From: Utricularia gibba
Taxonomy: Eukaryota > Streptophyta > Magnoliopsida > Lamiales > Lentibulariaceae
Length of the DNA: 64,000 nt
Direction of reading: 5' to 3'
NCBI GenBank assembly: GCA_002189035.1
Contig: NEEC01000002.1
Span: forward strand, 5,603,001 to 5,667,000
This document shows, in pieces, positions 48,331-60,974 of the stretch (position 1 is its first letter; every line of letters begins with the position of its first letter). The notes below the pieces were generated by a model. It ran no database searches. It was given only the letters and a program-made list of their open reading frames with translations, and was not told where the DNA came from. The position numbers were made by a program, and so were the translations under genes.

Positions 48331-49661
48331 TTTGTTGTTCAATGTCATGTTACTTGAATATAGAGAATCGGATGACATTCCAAAAAATTGAAAAAATACA
48401 TATCTATTCTGAAATGATAAAAACAAATATCAATTTAAATAAAAGTAATTTATGGATAATAATAAAAATGTAATCAACAATTGTATAATTATTATAAAGT
48501 ATCAAAAAATTAAATAAAAAAATTACAAAAGGAAAAAATGATATTACTAAATTTTTATTCAATTCTAATTTTACTCAAACTTGAATATAAATGAAAGAAT
48601 TTATAAAGGTATAAGATATATATACATATAAGAAAATATGATTTGCATTAAGGTGACATCATTGATGGTGTGCTCCAATAAGTCACTGTTGTTGGTGGGG
48701 AGACTTATCTAAAACATCATCAATGATGGTGCAAGCCATTCTGAATATCCAAAGCACCACTAATAATAGTATATAATATTAATAATATAATATAATTATT
48801 TACCAATATTATGTAATTTAGTTTTTTTTCTGCATATCAGGTATGATATTTACATTAGTGCCATGCCATCTCATCTAAATGGTTTTCTCCCTTCTAGCCA
48901 TTATTCTAATAAGGTATTTTGTAGTTGGATATATAAATTTTATATCTAAATTTATATATACATATCAATATTTGATTAACTAGTATATATACTAATCTTA
49001 TATAATTACATCATTCACATACTCACTTGTTAAATATATGAATGTTATATAAAAATGGGAGAGGCTAACTATATGTATACTACTCCTAATTCAAACTTCT
49101 ATTCTTAAATATAAAACATTATATACGATTGAATATATACATATTTAATTATAATATACTTAAACATACTAATCATCTACTATTAAACATGATCATGAAA
49201 ATGGTGACTCCACAACACGATCGCTGTTTAAATTTGAGTAATTTTATTGTTAGAAGCAGACTGATGCTAGAAAGGAGCTTGTCTTACATGGATGAAACCA
49301 TCAAAAATAAGTGTGCATAAGTTGTCTGAGATTCAAGGCCGTGTAAGTTCTTTGCAAGTTGTTTATACAAAGTCTAATACGCCAACTAGTCCAAACATTA
49401 CTCAAGAACCTACATGCTTGATCACCAGTCCAAAACACTACTCAAAATGCTAAACTTTTTTGTGAGTGGATCATGAAGTCTGCATCCTTTATTCTCTTCT
49501 GAATACAAGGCAGGGCTAATAGTGAAGAGTTTTGTGTTCAAATCTAATTTTGAAAATGAAATGGGAAAATGAGAGAACAAGAACGGCAGACATGTTTTGC
49601 CAAAAAAGCTCCTCTCACTAACTAGGGTTTTTGATACAATTTAAATATGTCCCATAATTCT
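46688..49661. other. Spacer of the inverted duplication (2.97 kb, single copy)
   Basis: The first 1.6 kb is the N-terminal and core part of the MULE fossil. From about 48330 to 49200 it is very AT-rich, with a direct repeat of ATCA(T/A)TGATGGTG about 70 bp apart (48659 and 48720). From 49200 to 49522 it has no recognisable content. The copia LTR at 49523-49665 closes it against the right arm. Confidence 0.7.
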
Positions 49662-49665
49662 TGCA
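49523..49665 (-). mobile_element. Third copy of the 143-bp copia LTR at the inner right junction
   Basis: It has the same sequence and orientation as the LTR at 53776-53918, at the place expected for the 3' LTR of the right-arm element. Its first four bases (TGCA) coincide with the end of the inverted-repeat homology. No polypurine tract precedes it and the five bases flanking the two LTRs (agaat and aatag) do not match, so it was probably joined by illegitimate recombination and not by retrotransposition. Confidence 0.8.
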
Positions 49666-49930
49666 ATGACTTATGCATGGTCCTTATGCTGAAAAGGTGA
49701 AGGTAAGTGCTGATGATCTCATAATTAGTCTCAATGTATTGCACGTTTTGTGGCAAATGAATAGTGAAAAAGTTTTCAGACTTCTTGATTCTAATACCTA
49801 TGTATCCTATCGAGGTTAGAGCTTATACCATGAACCTACATATTGTCACACTATTATTGGTCAATAGCATCTTACAAGAATACACAACAAGATAGATTGA
49901 GGAATGAATTTACCACTTGTAGAATAGTCT
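49666..49930 (+). pseudogene. Truncated MULE C-terminal fragment, right arm
   Basis: Mirrors the C-terminal end of the MULE of the left arm and stops abruptly at the LTR junction. The catalytic core is not duplicated. Confidence 0.65.
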
Positions 49931-50098
49931 GATGAATTTGATATTTTCTGGTTTGAATGATTTTAATTAATTGCTAGTAGAACTTATTTATTTTTTATAT
50001 TTTCAATATGGTTGCTTTCAAGAACCATTATTCCAATCATTATATGTAGATGCGTTTAGTCGTAATAAACTATGATTAAGCTTGTACGTGGGCTGGTT

Positions 50099-52159
50099 TT
50101 GGTTTGGTTCCTACCGGACCCATAGCTGACCCACAGAAATTTTTAAGAATCTAGAACTGAAACTAAAACTACAGTTCTTGTACGATTTCGTAATTTTGTC
50201 TTGGTTTCAGGTAAAACCCTAAGATCTGACAATCACATTTCAAAATTTTACATTAATCTATAATAAAAACAAATACTCAATAGAAAAATATTAGTATGTA
50301 AAATCAATTTTTCAAAGAAAACAAGTAATTTAAAAACTAAAGTTACTCAAAAATATCATAATTTAATTAATTAATAAAACTTTCAAAATGGTATTCTCCA
50401 ACCTTTTCAAGTTCATCGTCAATATTCTCTCCATCATCATTTTCATCAAAACTTTTGTATTGTTTCCCACCTAATACACATAAAAAGAATGGTTAGTAAA
50501 TAAAAAATACAATATTAAAAATAAGTATATTTATCTCCAATTTCATCCTACAACGATACACGAGTACACATTAATGCTTCCAATATATCTTCACTAAGTC
50601 TACTATGTTAAAGGATAATAATGTTCATACCCACAGTAAATGCAAATTCAAAGGCCACGGTAGATATTGGAATAGCTAAAATATCATTAGCTATATTTTT
50701 TAATATAAGATATGAATCTCGATTAATGGACCACCATCCAAAAACATTGAAATTTTCCATTTATGACAAAATCAGCTCCTTCAAGTACCAATCAATTTCT
50801 AATTCATTAGAGTTATACATAACAAATTCATTTGTCACAAATTTATTATATAATAGCATTGAACAACACGTAGAGTAAGAGGATGAACCAATATTACCAT
50901 TTATGAAGTTAAAACCATAATTTTCTTTATTTGTAAATGAATGTACAGAACTTGAAATATAAATTGTATAATATTTCAATAGCTTCTAACAATTTTTCTG
51001 CACTTTCTCAATTTTCAAATTAACAGTGATCCTATCATAAATTTTCTGAAAATAAAATTGAACAAGTCTCATATTATATCAAGAGTCCAAAAGTGCTACA
51101 ACACTTAAAATCAAGTGACAAGAATCCCAATATTTGGAAAATTTTTCATGCATCATTGTTACCAAAGTAGAAATCATACAGTTTTCACTTCTTTTCTATT
51201 CATCAAACTTAATCCTTATATCACAAACTATGGGAAAGAACTCATTTGAAGTGCATAGAAGAGTATGCAAAAACATAAATGTTGCATTATAAAAAACTTT
51301 GAATTTATCACAAATCTTTGCTACTTTATCTCAATCATCATCATTAAACACATATTTATACATATTATCCATATATGTAAGATGTGAAAACACTTCTCTA
51401 TAATTTATGATTGTCTCAAGCATTAGAGATATAGCATTCCATTATGTACTACAATCAGATGATAATTTTTGATTAAATGTAATCTTACACTGATTTGTAG
51501 TATAATCCAATTTTTCTACCCTTTTTGATGAAGCTTTCGAGAACAATACACTTTCACGGATGCATTGTATTGATTCCTTAATCATATTTAAGCCATCCTA
51601 CACAATTAAGTTCAGTGAATGATCATGACAACACATATGTAGTATATTCCCATCAAGGAGTAAGTCTTTTCTTGAGAGTTTGTTCAATAATGATGCAACT
51701 ACAACATCATTTGCAGAACAATTATTCATTTTAATTATGGAAAACTTGTTGTCTATATTCCAATTCACAAAAGAGTTAAGGAATACATCAAACATCACTT
51801 CACGGATGCAGGAACATATACAAATATGTTGAAGATAAATAACTAAATAAGATAGTCAAATATAATGCTTTTAAAAATCAAACATTTTAATTGAACATTA
51901 ATAGAAAACTCTTCAAAATCCAACTATCATCAATAAAATATCCAATAATGGCCATGAATCCTCTTTTACTATTATTTGATGTCAACATGTCAATAGTAAT
52001 AACAATGCAATCGTTCATTTTTTTAACATCAAATAGTAGTTAGGTTTGAAATTTACATACATATTCATGATATCCCTTCTAAGAGAATGTCTAGATATCA
52101 TATTAAATGTAGGGTTTAAAGAATAACAAAATCTTCTAAAGCCCACATGATCCAACATA
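50099..52159 (-). pseudogene. Decayed hAT transposase, right arm
   Basis: Inverted copy of the hAT fossil at 44190-46250, with the same stops and the same C-terminal dimerisation block (complement of about 50550-50750). Confidence 0.75.
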
Positions 52160-52216
52160 TTTATAGGATAATTGTGTAAAATAATAGATTTGATAAGTTT
52201 GTCTCATGAAATGTTT

Positions 52217-52735
52217 TTAGATTTTTGATGCTGTGATGCCTGAAACGTTTGTGCCATAGAGTGGACTGTTTAGAAACAGAAAAGCCACTTCATGAGTATT
52301 TGCTACCTTGATTTGATACAGATTGTTATTGAGCTTCAAGACCATTGTACATCTGTTGTTTATTGGATCAAGGATTCTGATGCCTTCATTTAGTAGCTCC
52401 ACTTGAAAGCCTTGAGTCTGTAATTGTCCCAAGCTTAATAGATTCTGTACAACCTGAGGGGCATAGCACACGTCGTTAATGATAAAAAAGCCGCCAGACA
52501 CTGGTAGATGTATTGTTCCCTTGCCCAGAATTTTTGTTGCATGGCCAGTAGATCCCCATACATTTCTGTTTGCACTCCCCTTCATTTCAGAGAACATATG
52601 CAGATCTGTGCAAATATGATAGGTAGCTCCACTGTCAACATACCAGCCTCTGTTTGCATTGTGCATGCTAGACATCAGGGCGTATTCAGCATCACATGCA
52701 TCTAGTATGGAGATCATCGGTTCTCCTAAATACAT
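52217..52735 (-). pseudogene. Copia protease and pre-integrase fragment, right arm (longer frame)
   Basis: The frame stays open for 172 codons because this copy has three C/G at 52518-52520 where the left arm has two. It reads GWYVDSGATYHICTD, ILGKGTIHLPVSGG, CYAPQVVQNLLSLGQL and ILDPINNRCTM. This is the ancestral frame; the left copy carries the one-base loss. Confidence 0.85.
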
Positions 52736-53723
52736 AAAGGATGCAGCTTGGTCAGTATTTCTATCCTTGGTTTCTCAATCATTGGAGTTTTGGATTTCTT
52801 TATCGAGCACACCTTTTCCACATGTCCCTTGACATTGCAATACTCACATAGGGCTTCGGGATGATACCAGCATACCTTTGGTTTGTGAAAGAACCTTTGG
52901 CAATGAATACAGGGAACAGCATTTTTCTGCCAACAATTTTCTGAGGCATGGCCACTCTTTCCACAATGAATACAGCCATTTGACTTAGTGTGCTTGTTGG
53001 AGGGCCCGACATCAGGTTTTGAAGCATAGGGAGCCTTAGAGAACATGGAAGATTCAGCACTGAAGTCAGAGGTAATTCTGTTTTCTCTAATTTGCATCTG
53101 TTTTTCAGAGGCTTGCAACTCACCGATAAACTCAGGAAATTTCATAGGTTCTTCATGTCCCGTAATTTTCCGTAGCTTTTCTTCAACCTCAATGGTGCAC
53201 AATTTTGCTTCAAATCTTTCAGGTAGGCTCATCATAGCCTTTTCTATAACCTTGAAGTCTGCGAGGTCTTCTCCCAGACTCGGATTTCATTAACCAGCTT
53301 TGATGTTCTTTCATAATACTGTTTTAGATTCTCTGAATCCTTCATAATGTTTCTCTCAAATTCTTCCATCAGACTTCGACGAGTATATTTTTGCATTTTG
53401 TCTTCACCTCCATAGAGCTCTTGAAGTTTGTCCCAAATTTTCTTAGGCGTATGACAGTCAGCAATCTTGTTGAATACCTCTTCGGTGAGTGCGGCATGTA
53501 GGGCTGTGATGGCTGCATACTTATTTTCCTCAAAAGTTTCTAACTTTTTGAGTTCAGCTGCTGTAGGATTTTCAGACAGGTGAGGTTCACTTACCTCCTT
53601 GGAAATCACTGTCCAGTGCTTCTTGCACTTGAGGTAAGGTGTTATTTTCCTAACCCATCTATGATAGTTCTCGCCAGAGAAGACAAGAATCACTGGAGCG
53701 TTTTTCTGATCACTGAACGACAT
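52726..53723 (-). pseudogene. Copia gag with zinc knuckles, frameshifted, right arm
   Basis: Inverted copy of 42627-43624 with the same internal frameshift (near 53275) and the same CCHC knuckles. Confidence 0.85.
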
Positions 53724-53775
53724 CACTTAAGATGTGGATTTACAGGTACACGCAGGAACGATCGCTCGGATACCA

Positions 53776-53918
53776 TGAAGAGTTTTGTGTTCAAATCTAA
53801 TTTTGAAAATGAAATGGGAAAATGAGAGAACAAGAACGGCAGACATGTTTTGCCAAAAAAGCTCCTCTCACTAACTAGGGTTTTTGATACAATTTAAATA
53901 TGTCCCATAATTCTTGCA
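53776..53918 (-). mobile_element. Copia 5' LTR (143 bp), right arm
   Basis: Inverted copy of the LTR at 42432-42574, followed on the minus strand by the same primer-binding site at 53775-53764. Confidence 0.85.
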
Positions 53919-54382
53919 AGAATTATGTCTGCAGGCCCACTAAAGGCCCAAAAACATAAGAAAGCCTGAAGATGATCAGAATTTTTCTGTAGCTGAGTTC
54001 TTTAGTTCTTGAGCGCATCAGACTTGCACCCATATCTATTTCCTCAGAGCTACATTGACCCTTGTGGTTCTCCAGCTGAGGAAGGCTTCCAACAAATAGG
54101 AGACGGGATGGACCAGGCAAATGTGGAGAGCTGGACTTGATGGTGTTGATATGCCTGGGGAAGGAGCACAACTTTGGGAGTGTTGGGGTGTGCCAACGGC
54201 ATCCATGCATCTCAAAGTTCACTAAGAAAAGAAGAAGCTTCTTAGAATTCCTGAAGAATACAGAACCAGATTATCTGAAAGTACGATGCAGCACTCACAT
54301 AACTGAAACATGGGTCTGGTAAAGGTACGAAGCAAATCGCTTGGTCAGTTTTACCAGGGTATTTCAAGAAGAGCCCCGTAGA
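53919..54382. other. Downstream flank of the small membrane protein gene, right arm
   Basis: Mirror of 41968-42431; nothing further is seen. Confidence 0.45.
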
Positions 54383-54754
54383 TCAGACGGATGGATTGAC
54401 TGGAGATTCACGTTCATCACCAACTCCGGTGGAAGAAGAAGGAGCACCAAGATCCCTATCAACAGATTTGCGGGACGGGAGAGGATTTGAACCCTTGATC
54501 ACCCAACCGAGGGCGAAGAACGAGAGACCGGCGATAATAGCAGTGCCCCACGCGTGAGAATACCATTTACTGTACTGTCTGATAGCGAATCGCCACTGCT
54601 CTCTCAGAGTCGCCGCGTCAGGGTTCACCGTTTCCGGCGGATTGGGATAACGGTGGCCCTGAGGAATTCCTCTCCCTCTGCCACTCGAGACGTCCGGCGG
54701 AGAGGCTTTCTGGGCCGACTCAGAAGAGGAGGAGTTCCGCTGGGAGTCGCTCAT
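54383..54754 (-). CDS. Small single-helix membrane protein, unknown function, right copy
   Basis: Inverted copy of the gene at 41596-41967, with the same 123-residue product (core YSKWYSHAWG then a membrane helix). Its upstream region to GDSL gene B is duplicated too, so it should be expressed like the left copy if the duplication is real. Confidence 0.7.
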   Translation of the reverse strand: MSDSQRNSSSSESAQKASPPDVSSGRGRGIPQGHRYPNPPETVNPDAATLREQWRFAIRQYSKWYSHAWGTAIIAGLSFFALGWVIKGSNPLPSRKSVDRDLGAPSSSTGVGDERESPVNPSV

Positions 54755-55507
54755 CAAGATCGGTCGAACCCTCCGTCACATCCCAGATACCGCAGGATAT
54801 TACTGCTGGCCCGAAGTGGTGTACATTCGATTCGAGAGCAAGTTATGGGCCTGTACCTTCAAGGCCCATTTTAAAAGAGCCACATCATTCCAGGCCCACC
54901 TTATTGCATAAAGTCCAGTCCATCACTGGAGCATACCAGGAAGGGATTTCGGGCGTTCACACTTACTGAACGCGATTTTTCAAATTGTGTGTCAAAATGA
55001 TTTGTCAAGGTCAGCTTCTGTAAAATCAGACATCAAAAACGAAAAGAATGAGCGCATTTTTAAAATTTTTCTTGTTAATTTATAATTAATCTCTTATTTA
55101 ATCATTAAATAGTTATTGAATCAATTTAATAAATTTTGAATTTAATAACAGAATCTTAATTTATTATTTTAATACACAATGGTTACAAATTAAAATTTTT
55201 AAATATTAAAAAGAATCAATTTAGTAAATTATGAAAAGAGAACAATTCCTAGTTACGCCAATTTCGAGCATGAGGAAAAGAAAGTGTCATCTGGGCATTG
55301 AATTGTTCAGATTAGGCATTTCTCCATCTTGGAGGAGAGACCCACACGCGGCCAGGGACATGTCGTACTTTGAATTCAGCAACACGTCAAGAAGTGGACG
55401 CTTTCCGTTCCCAGATTCCTAAGATTCCTATAAATTCACAGACGCCGGGCAGCCAGTGGATCATTCAGCTTGAAGAAGAAGAAGAAGAACAACAACAACA
55501 ACAAAAC
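54755..55507. promoter_or_regulatory. Divergent promoter region, right arm
   Basis: Mirror of 40843-41595. TATAAA is at 55429-55434 on the plus strand, 74 bp before the GDSL B start. The (GAA)n(CAA)n leader is at 55470-55506. Confidence 0.6.
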
Positions 55508-56810
55508 ATGGGTTCCATGTCTCGGCTCTTGCTCCTGGGTGCTGTTATTGCTATGGTTTCTGGTCTTGTCTCCTCACAGAGTAATCGTAATCCCGTGTGC
55601 CCATTTCCCTATCTTTACCATTTCGGCGACGGCGCCACTGACGTCGGAAACTCCGTCCTGGTGCAACCCTGGGGACCATCGCTTCCGGCCACACGTCCGC
55701 CCTACGGCCGCACATATCCAGGCAGCCCCAACGGGCGGTGGTCCGATGGTCTCGTAGATTTCGACTTCGCAGCCTTCGACTTCGGATTCCCGGAAGTCGT
55801 ACCGTACCTATCGGAGAGGTCCAACTCCAGCAACGGCGTCATCTTTTCGGTTGCCAGAAGTCCGGTGATGGATCCCGGCTTCTTCTCCCGGAGAGGCATC
55901 ACCATTCCACCTTACGCAGTTTCCCTCGACGCCCAACTCGAATGGTTCAGAACCCATCTGCAATCTGTCTGCGGATCTTCATCTGAGTGCATCGCGGATC
56001 GACTAGCCAACTCGCTGGTGCTGCTGGGAGACCTCGAAGCGAACGACATCGGGTACGCCCTCATGGAAGGGAGGACCCTTCAGGAAGCGCAGTCTTTCAT
56101 CGGCCCCATCACAAGGGAACAAATCAAGACCACAAGGGTACATAAAGCCATTTTCTTTGCTCGAATCATGCCTGCAAGTTGCATTTGTTGATGCTAACAC
56201 CACCGCCTGACTTGCAGGAGCTCATCAGAATGGGTGCCAGGCTCATCGTCATTCCGGGCAGCGCTCCCCTTGGATGCTTCCCGTACATCCTGAACGCTCT
56301 GCCCTCCAACGATCCCACGGCGTATGATCGTTTGGGATGCCTCAGCAGCGTGAACAGGCTGATCACTTTGAAAAACAACTATCTGCGCCAAGCCATCAAC
56401 AGGTTGGGCCAGGAGTTCCCCAACGTCACCCTCATCTACGGGGCCTTCGACGAGGGCTTCATACAAGTTCTCGACAGACTGAATCAAGGCAAGTCCATGA
56501 GCCCTTATTACAACTATTACAGAAAGAGATTCTTATTGGAAAGAATTAACATATTCACTTGCGACTGATTGCAGAAGGCCATGCGGACACTGCCCTGCAA
56601 ACTTGTTGCGGGATCGGAGGCAGATACAACTATAGCAGCAACAGGTTCTGTGGGACTGCGGGGGTGCCCGCGTGCTCGAATCCCGAGCATCATATGTTTT
56701 GGGACGGCATACACTTTACGCAGGAGATCGCGGTCCGGATCGAACAAAGCCTCATTCAACCAACGCTGGCGGCTCTCAACTGCACAGCCCTACCAACTGC
56801 CTTCTCTTGA
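55508..56810 (+). CDS. GDSL-like protein B with catalytic serine replaced by glycine, right copy
   Basis: Exons 55508-56137, 56218-56488 and 56575-56810 give the same 378-residue product as the left copy, including FGDGATDVGN with Gly at position 42 and WDGIHFTQ. The GC-AG second intron (CAAG^GCAAGT at 56485-56494) is preserved. The serine loss is shared, so it predates the duplication. Confidence 0.9.
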
Positions 56811-57855
56811 GGAACTGAAATCCATTTTTTTCTTTTTTGAGCTCTCAAGTGAAGAGCCTTTGTCTCATACATTCTTTGATTCGTTCTAATTAATCAGCAA
56901 ATGTAAGCTCATTTGTTCTAAAGCCATATGAACTTCTTTTGTATTGGATGTAACATTATCCTACCAACAGACGATGTTTGATGGAACGAGACGCTGGGGA
57001 AGAATTTCAATTGTTTTTGCGTCAAATTAAGTTATAAAGTGAAGACAATCACTCATCTTTCTCACCTTTCAGAACAATTATTTGATTTAGGAAGAACTAA
57101 AAAATGTCTCACGTATTTTGCTTTGATTTTTGCATTTCTTCGCAGTTGCTCTTGACTATGAACAGCGCTATATTTGCTTTTACTTTTATTTGTTGCTACA
57201 TGAGTCGTGTGTTTCCAGGAACCCCATTCTTGGGTAGTGTTTCTGTAAGTTGATCTGTTTTTCTTACAACTTTGGCGCTCCTTTTCAAACCTATTTCTTT
57301 TCTCAGTACAAACTTTTGCTCTTTTTGCTACTTGTTGGATCTTGGGGAATGAAGAGAATAAGCAGTCAATCACCCTTGAGTGAAATGAGAACTAAATGGC
57401 CGTAGGTCAAGGAGAAGCTTCACGTGTGGAGACACTCCCACCCTAGAAGTCTGCTGCAATTTATCTTGGTTTTACTTTCAACTTCTTGAGCTTGTTAACT
57501 TCCCTGTTGTTGAAATTTGCAGTTTCTGTTCTGATCGTAACTCACTGCAATACTCAGCTAGGCAAGATTTTACCCAACAACAGAGTGTCTGGAAGATGGT
57601 GCACTGATAAAGTATGAACAGAGCAAATGAAACAGAGTGAAGGCAGATGGTACTTAGATTCTCAGAAAAAACTTGTCCAAATGGATACAACGGAACAGAA
57701 CTTGAATAAACTAATGTGCAACAACTAAAAATATGGCTTGCGCAGCAACAAGAATCTCAGGGAAGTGGCAGAGAAGTGGGATGCTGACTCCCATGTGTGT
57801 GGTCAGCTTGGCTTGGCTGTCAGGAAAAACAGCCATTTCCTTGCCAGTATGGTTG
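56811..57855. other. Spacer between convergent GDSL genes, right arm
   Basis: Mirror of 38495-39539; no gene is seen. Confidence 0.5.
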
Positions 57856-58446
57856 CTAAATCACCAACTTCGAAATGAAACGATCCAGAGCGGGAATCAG
57901 AGACTGAAAGACCTTGTAATAGGCAGTCTGAGTCGGGTGTACGCTGTCCCAAAACACGTACTTGGAGGGATCGCTGCACGATGGGGCTCCGAAACTACAG
58001 GGCAATGAGATTCCGGCGACTTCCCCGCCACAGCAACCGCGGTTTACGACGTTGAAACCTGGAGGAGCATAACAGAACGAAGGCCTTGATGCAAAAATCT
58101 AAAAGCTATAATGGTAAGAGTCTACTCCAAGGAAGCATGCAATTTATTTACAGTAGTTAAAAAGGTTTTCCCAAAGAGATGTTACCGTAGAGGTGAGGCC
58201 GTTTGATGATCTCCATCACCGGATTAAAAATGTCGAGGTACAAGACGTTGGTTGTGTAGCCTCGAAACGACGCCACTTTAGCTTGGAGTTGGCGAGAGTA
58301 GTCTCTTGCAACGTTCGATATCCACTCCAGGCAAGTTCTCTGAGTCGAAGTGAACCCCGACTCAACGGTGATCACTGCCGGCACACACCCGAACGGCGGC
58401 ATTCCGACCACAAGGATGTTCCGAACCCCCAACTTCAAAAGCCCCT

Positions 58447-58489
<43 letters not shown>

Positions 58490-59293
58490 ATTTTTTTCCC
58501 ATCCATAGAGAAAGCGTATTGGGTGGCTTTACCCGGATGAGGTTCTCCTCCTGCTGAAGAATGAACTTCTGGTAAGCATCAAGGGTGTAAGTTGCGTTTC
58601 GTATCGGCAACGGGAAGAAGTTGGCAATGAAGTCATTTGATCCTGCGCTGATCACAGCAGAAGATCTCCTCAGCAGCCTCTCAGTCTTGGCCTTTCCAAT
58701 GTAACCCTCCATTCTCGACTTATAGTCCTTGAAGTAGCCCAGTTGCGCATCCATGGAAAGCACACTCTGCGGACCGCGATTCACAAAACATGGTATGAAA
58801 AGCCGATCAATGAACATAAGATAGTTACCGAGATGGTTGCTGTCAGGGGATCGAAGCCCGTACTGGCAGAGGCAAAGCACACTCCAGTTTTGAGGTCATC
58901 CACGGTGAGGCTGGAGTCCAAGTAGGGAGGAATCAGCTCCTTGATCCCAAAGTATGAAGCTGCAACACGTGTCACCAAGCACATTGTTTGTCAGTGCAAT
59001 CGCATTAAATCAGAGTGGTTATGCTTCCACTGACCGATGTAATCAGTGACGAGTTTGCCGTTGGTGAACCTTCCGGAGGCAACTTTTCCGGGGAAATCTT
59101 TTCCGTAGGGAGGGTAGTTGCTCCTCGAGGTGGTGAGGAGGAAGTTATTGTTGCCAGAGTCGACGGTGGAGTCCCCGAACACGAACAGCGCCGTCATATT
59201 CGTGCGCAGGCTCCGGCATTCCGCCGTGGGCGGCGACACAATGTGGAGCATAAGCAACCCGAGAGCCCCATGGAGGAATACCTTGGGAGACAT
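57856..59293 (-). CDS. GDSL esterase/lipase A, right copy
   Basis: Exons in transcript order 59293-59035, 58959-58829, 58766-58533, 58444-58186 and 58058-57856 give the same 361 residues as the left copy, with FGDSTVDSGN, AGSNDF and DSVHPTQ intact. The intron-4 homopolymer is 40 A on the plus strand (58449-58488), the same length as its partner. The duplicated upstream flank extends about 1.7 kb to the arm edge, so the promoter is probably complete. Confidence 0.93.
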
Positions 59294-59831
59294 GCTGCGT
59301 CCGGAGGAGGAGAGAGCCTTGTTTTCTGTGGACGCATCCGGCAGACATATTCATGCCGGTGGAGACCGGGCCCGCTCTCCTGTGGTAGGAGTTGTTGAGA
59401 AAATGGCACCCAGAGTTAATGCAACCCCCCGGCAGAGTTCTAAATCCCACGGCGGAGGCTCCTCCGTGATGCGGCTACCTAATCCTTGTTTTACCCACTG
59501 CAACCATGTCTCTGAGCTAATTTGATGGGCCTTGTTTTCCACATACAAACAGATTACACCAAGGGACGCAATAAGCATTCATGTCTAGCAAATGGAGGAT
59601 CTGGCTGACGCTGACACCGGGGCCGACCTGCTTTTAAGAGATTTAGGGGGTCTCTACCTACCTACCACGGCCCGGCGGGCAACTCCATTACCTCACATGG
59701 GCGCCACAACACGTCTGTACGTTTGCAAGTGTTGTAGCTTTCAAGCTCCCTTGAAAAAGACATTGTTTCGGTACAGGCTTTCAGACACAACGCTGGCTTT
59801 CTCCTACTACCAAATGAAGTGCCTAAATCTA
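59294..59831. other. Upstream region of GDSL gene A, right arm
   Basis: Mirror of 36518-37056, with one base fewer in the C-run at 59425-59430. No gene is seen. Confidence 0.5.
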
Positions 59832-60878
59832 TCATTCTCTACTTATATCGACGCTCCTAACCAAGGCGAAGTAGGAGTTGGGATTCATCGACATCAGCAG
59901 CTCCAACACTACCACCCCATTCGGACGAGCTAGCTTAAGCCGTGGTTCCAGCAACCCTGGAAATGATTGTGTTAGCCATGTTGGATGTATGAGAGCCCTG
60001 AATGATGAATCACACTGGCTATTTGTGTACCTGGGGACAGGTGCTTGCCACGATACAGATCTTTGGCAAGTGGGTTTGCAGCCCAGTTATTAACAGCGGC
60101 CCTGTTGGTAGGCTGAAATCCTATGACAGTCCCATCGCCTGACAACACTAGCTGCGTATAGAGAGAAAAAAATATATCATCAGGTGGCAAGTGTTACCAT
60201 TTTTCATGGCGTTGCATCGATTGGGATACAACAGCAATGCGATTCTTGGGTTTTCAGCATCCCAATTAGTTATTTAAAACGTAACATGTTAGAACTATGC
60301 ATATATAAGTGCAAGGACGTTTAAAGTGCACCGTTACAGCTTCAACATAACACAAACCGGGTTTAATTCCACTAAAATATAAAACATGTCTAGTCCACAG
60401 CTTTAACACCAATTGGAGAGGCACGCATCAGACAAGAAGCCATAAAAGATGCATAAATATCTGGAACTGAAACAAGAAATATCAAATCAAGGCTCTGCAT
60501 TTGGAATATTTGGAAGTTCCCAACACGCATACCATTTGAAAGTTGTTAGTTCTAACACGATTTGACACCTTAGAATAAGATAAACAGAAAGAACGTTCAA
60601 TAAAAATGTCAAGTTGTGCAGTTAAAGAGGAGCATTAATCAGAATATCACCTGATAAGTAAGAATGCTTTCTAACCCCTTCCTCTCTTCATCACCTTCTA
60701 CAACTGGTGTTGACTTGGAGGAAGGGCTGACGATATTGATCATGGTATCATCCATCGTTCTGAGGAATGCCGGAAGTTCTCCAATCCAAGCAACACCCTG
60801 TGGATGTGATTGTGCCTCTCCAGGCCAACCATAGTGATCTTTAATTCTTGAAATTATCCGCATACAGTATTCTTCCAA
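59832..60878 (-). pseudogene. 5'-truncated copy of the unknown membrane protein gene (exons 6-8 only)
   Basis: Exon 6 lies at 60878-60651, exon 7 at 60151-60031 and exon 8 at 59956-59832, with the sequence and splice sites of the left copy. Homology ends at about 60974 inside intron 5. Exons 1-5, with the transit peptide and membrane helix, are missing, as is the promoter. It cannot make the full protein; any transcript would come from the adjoining transposon DNA. Confidence 0.88.
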
Positions 60879-60974
60879 CTGCATAAGGATAAACCAAAAG
60901 ATGTCAAATGCACTTTTACTAACGAATCCAATCTAAAGACTGAAAGAAAATTAATGACATTCATGAATTGTAAA

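Larger units (their letters stand above)
49662..60974. repeat. Right arm of the 11.3-kb inverted duplication
   Basis: Reverse-complement copy of 35376-46687. The inner edge is a junction between MULE sequence and the copia LTR with TGCA shared. The outer edge cuts intron 5 of the unknown membrane gene and joins unrelated transposon-rich DNA. Both edges look new, so this is the derived copy. Differences seen from the left arm: six instead of seven C/G at 59425-59430, three instead of two at 52518-52520, and two bases at 60956-60957. Confidence 0.93.

Noticed and set aside
48659-48735. Two ATCA(T/A)TGATGGTG words as a regulatory or transposon-end repeat
   Set aside because: Only two short copies in very AT-rich DNA, without matching element ends.
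49523-53918. A complete LTR retrotransposon bounded by two 143-bp LTRs
   Set aside because: There is no polypurine tract at the second LTR, no matching five-base duplication, and the left arm lacks this LTR, so a simple insertion is not supported.
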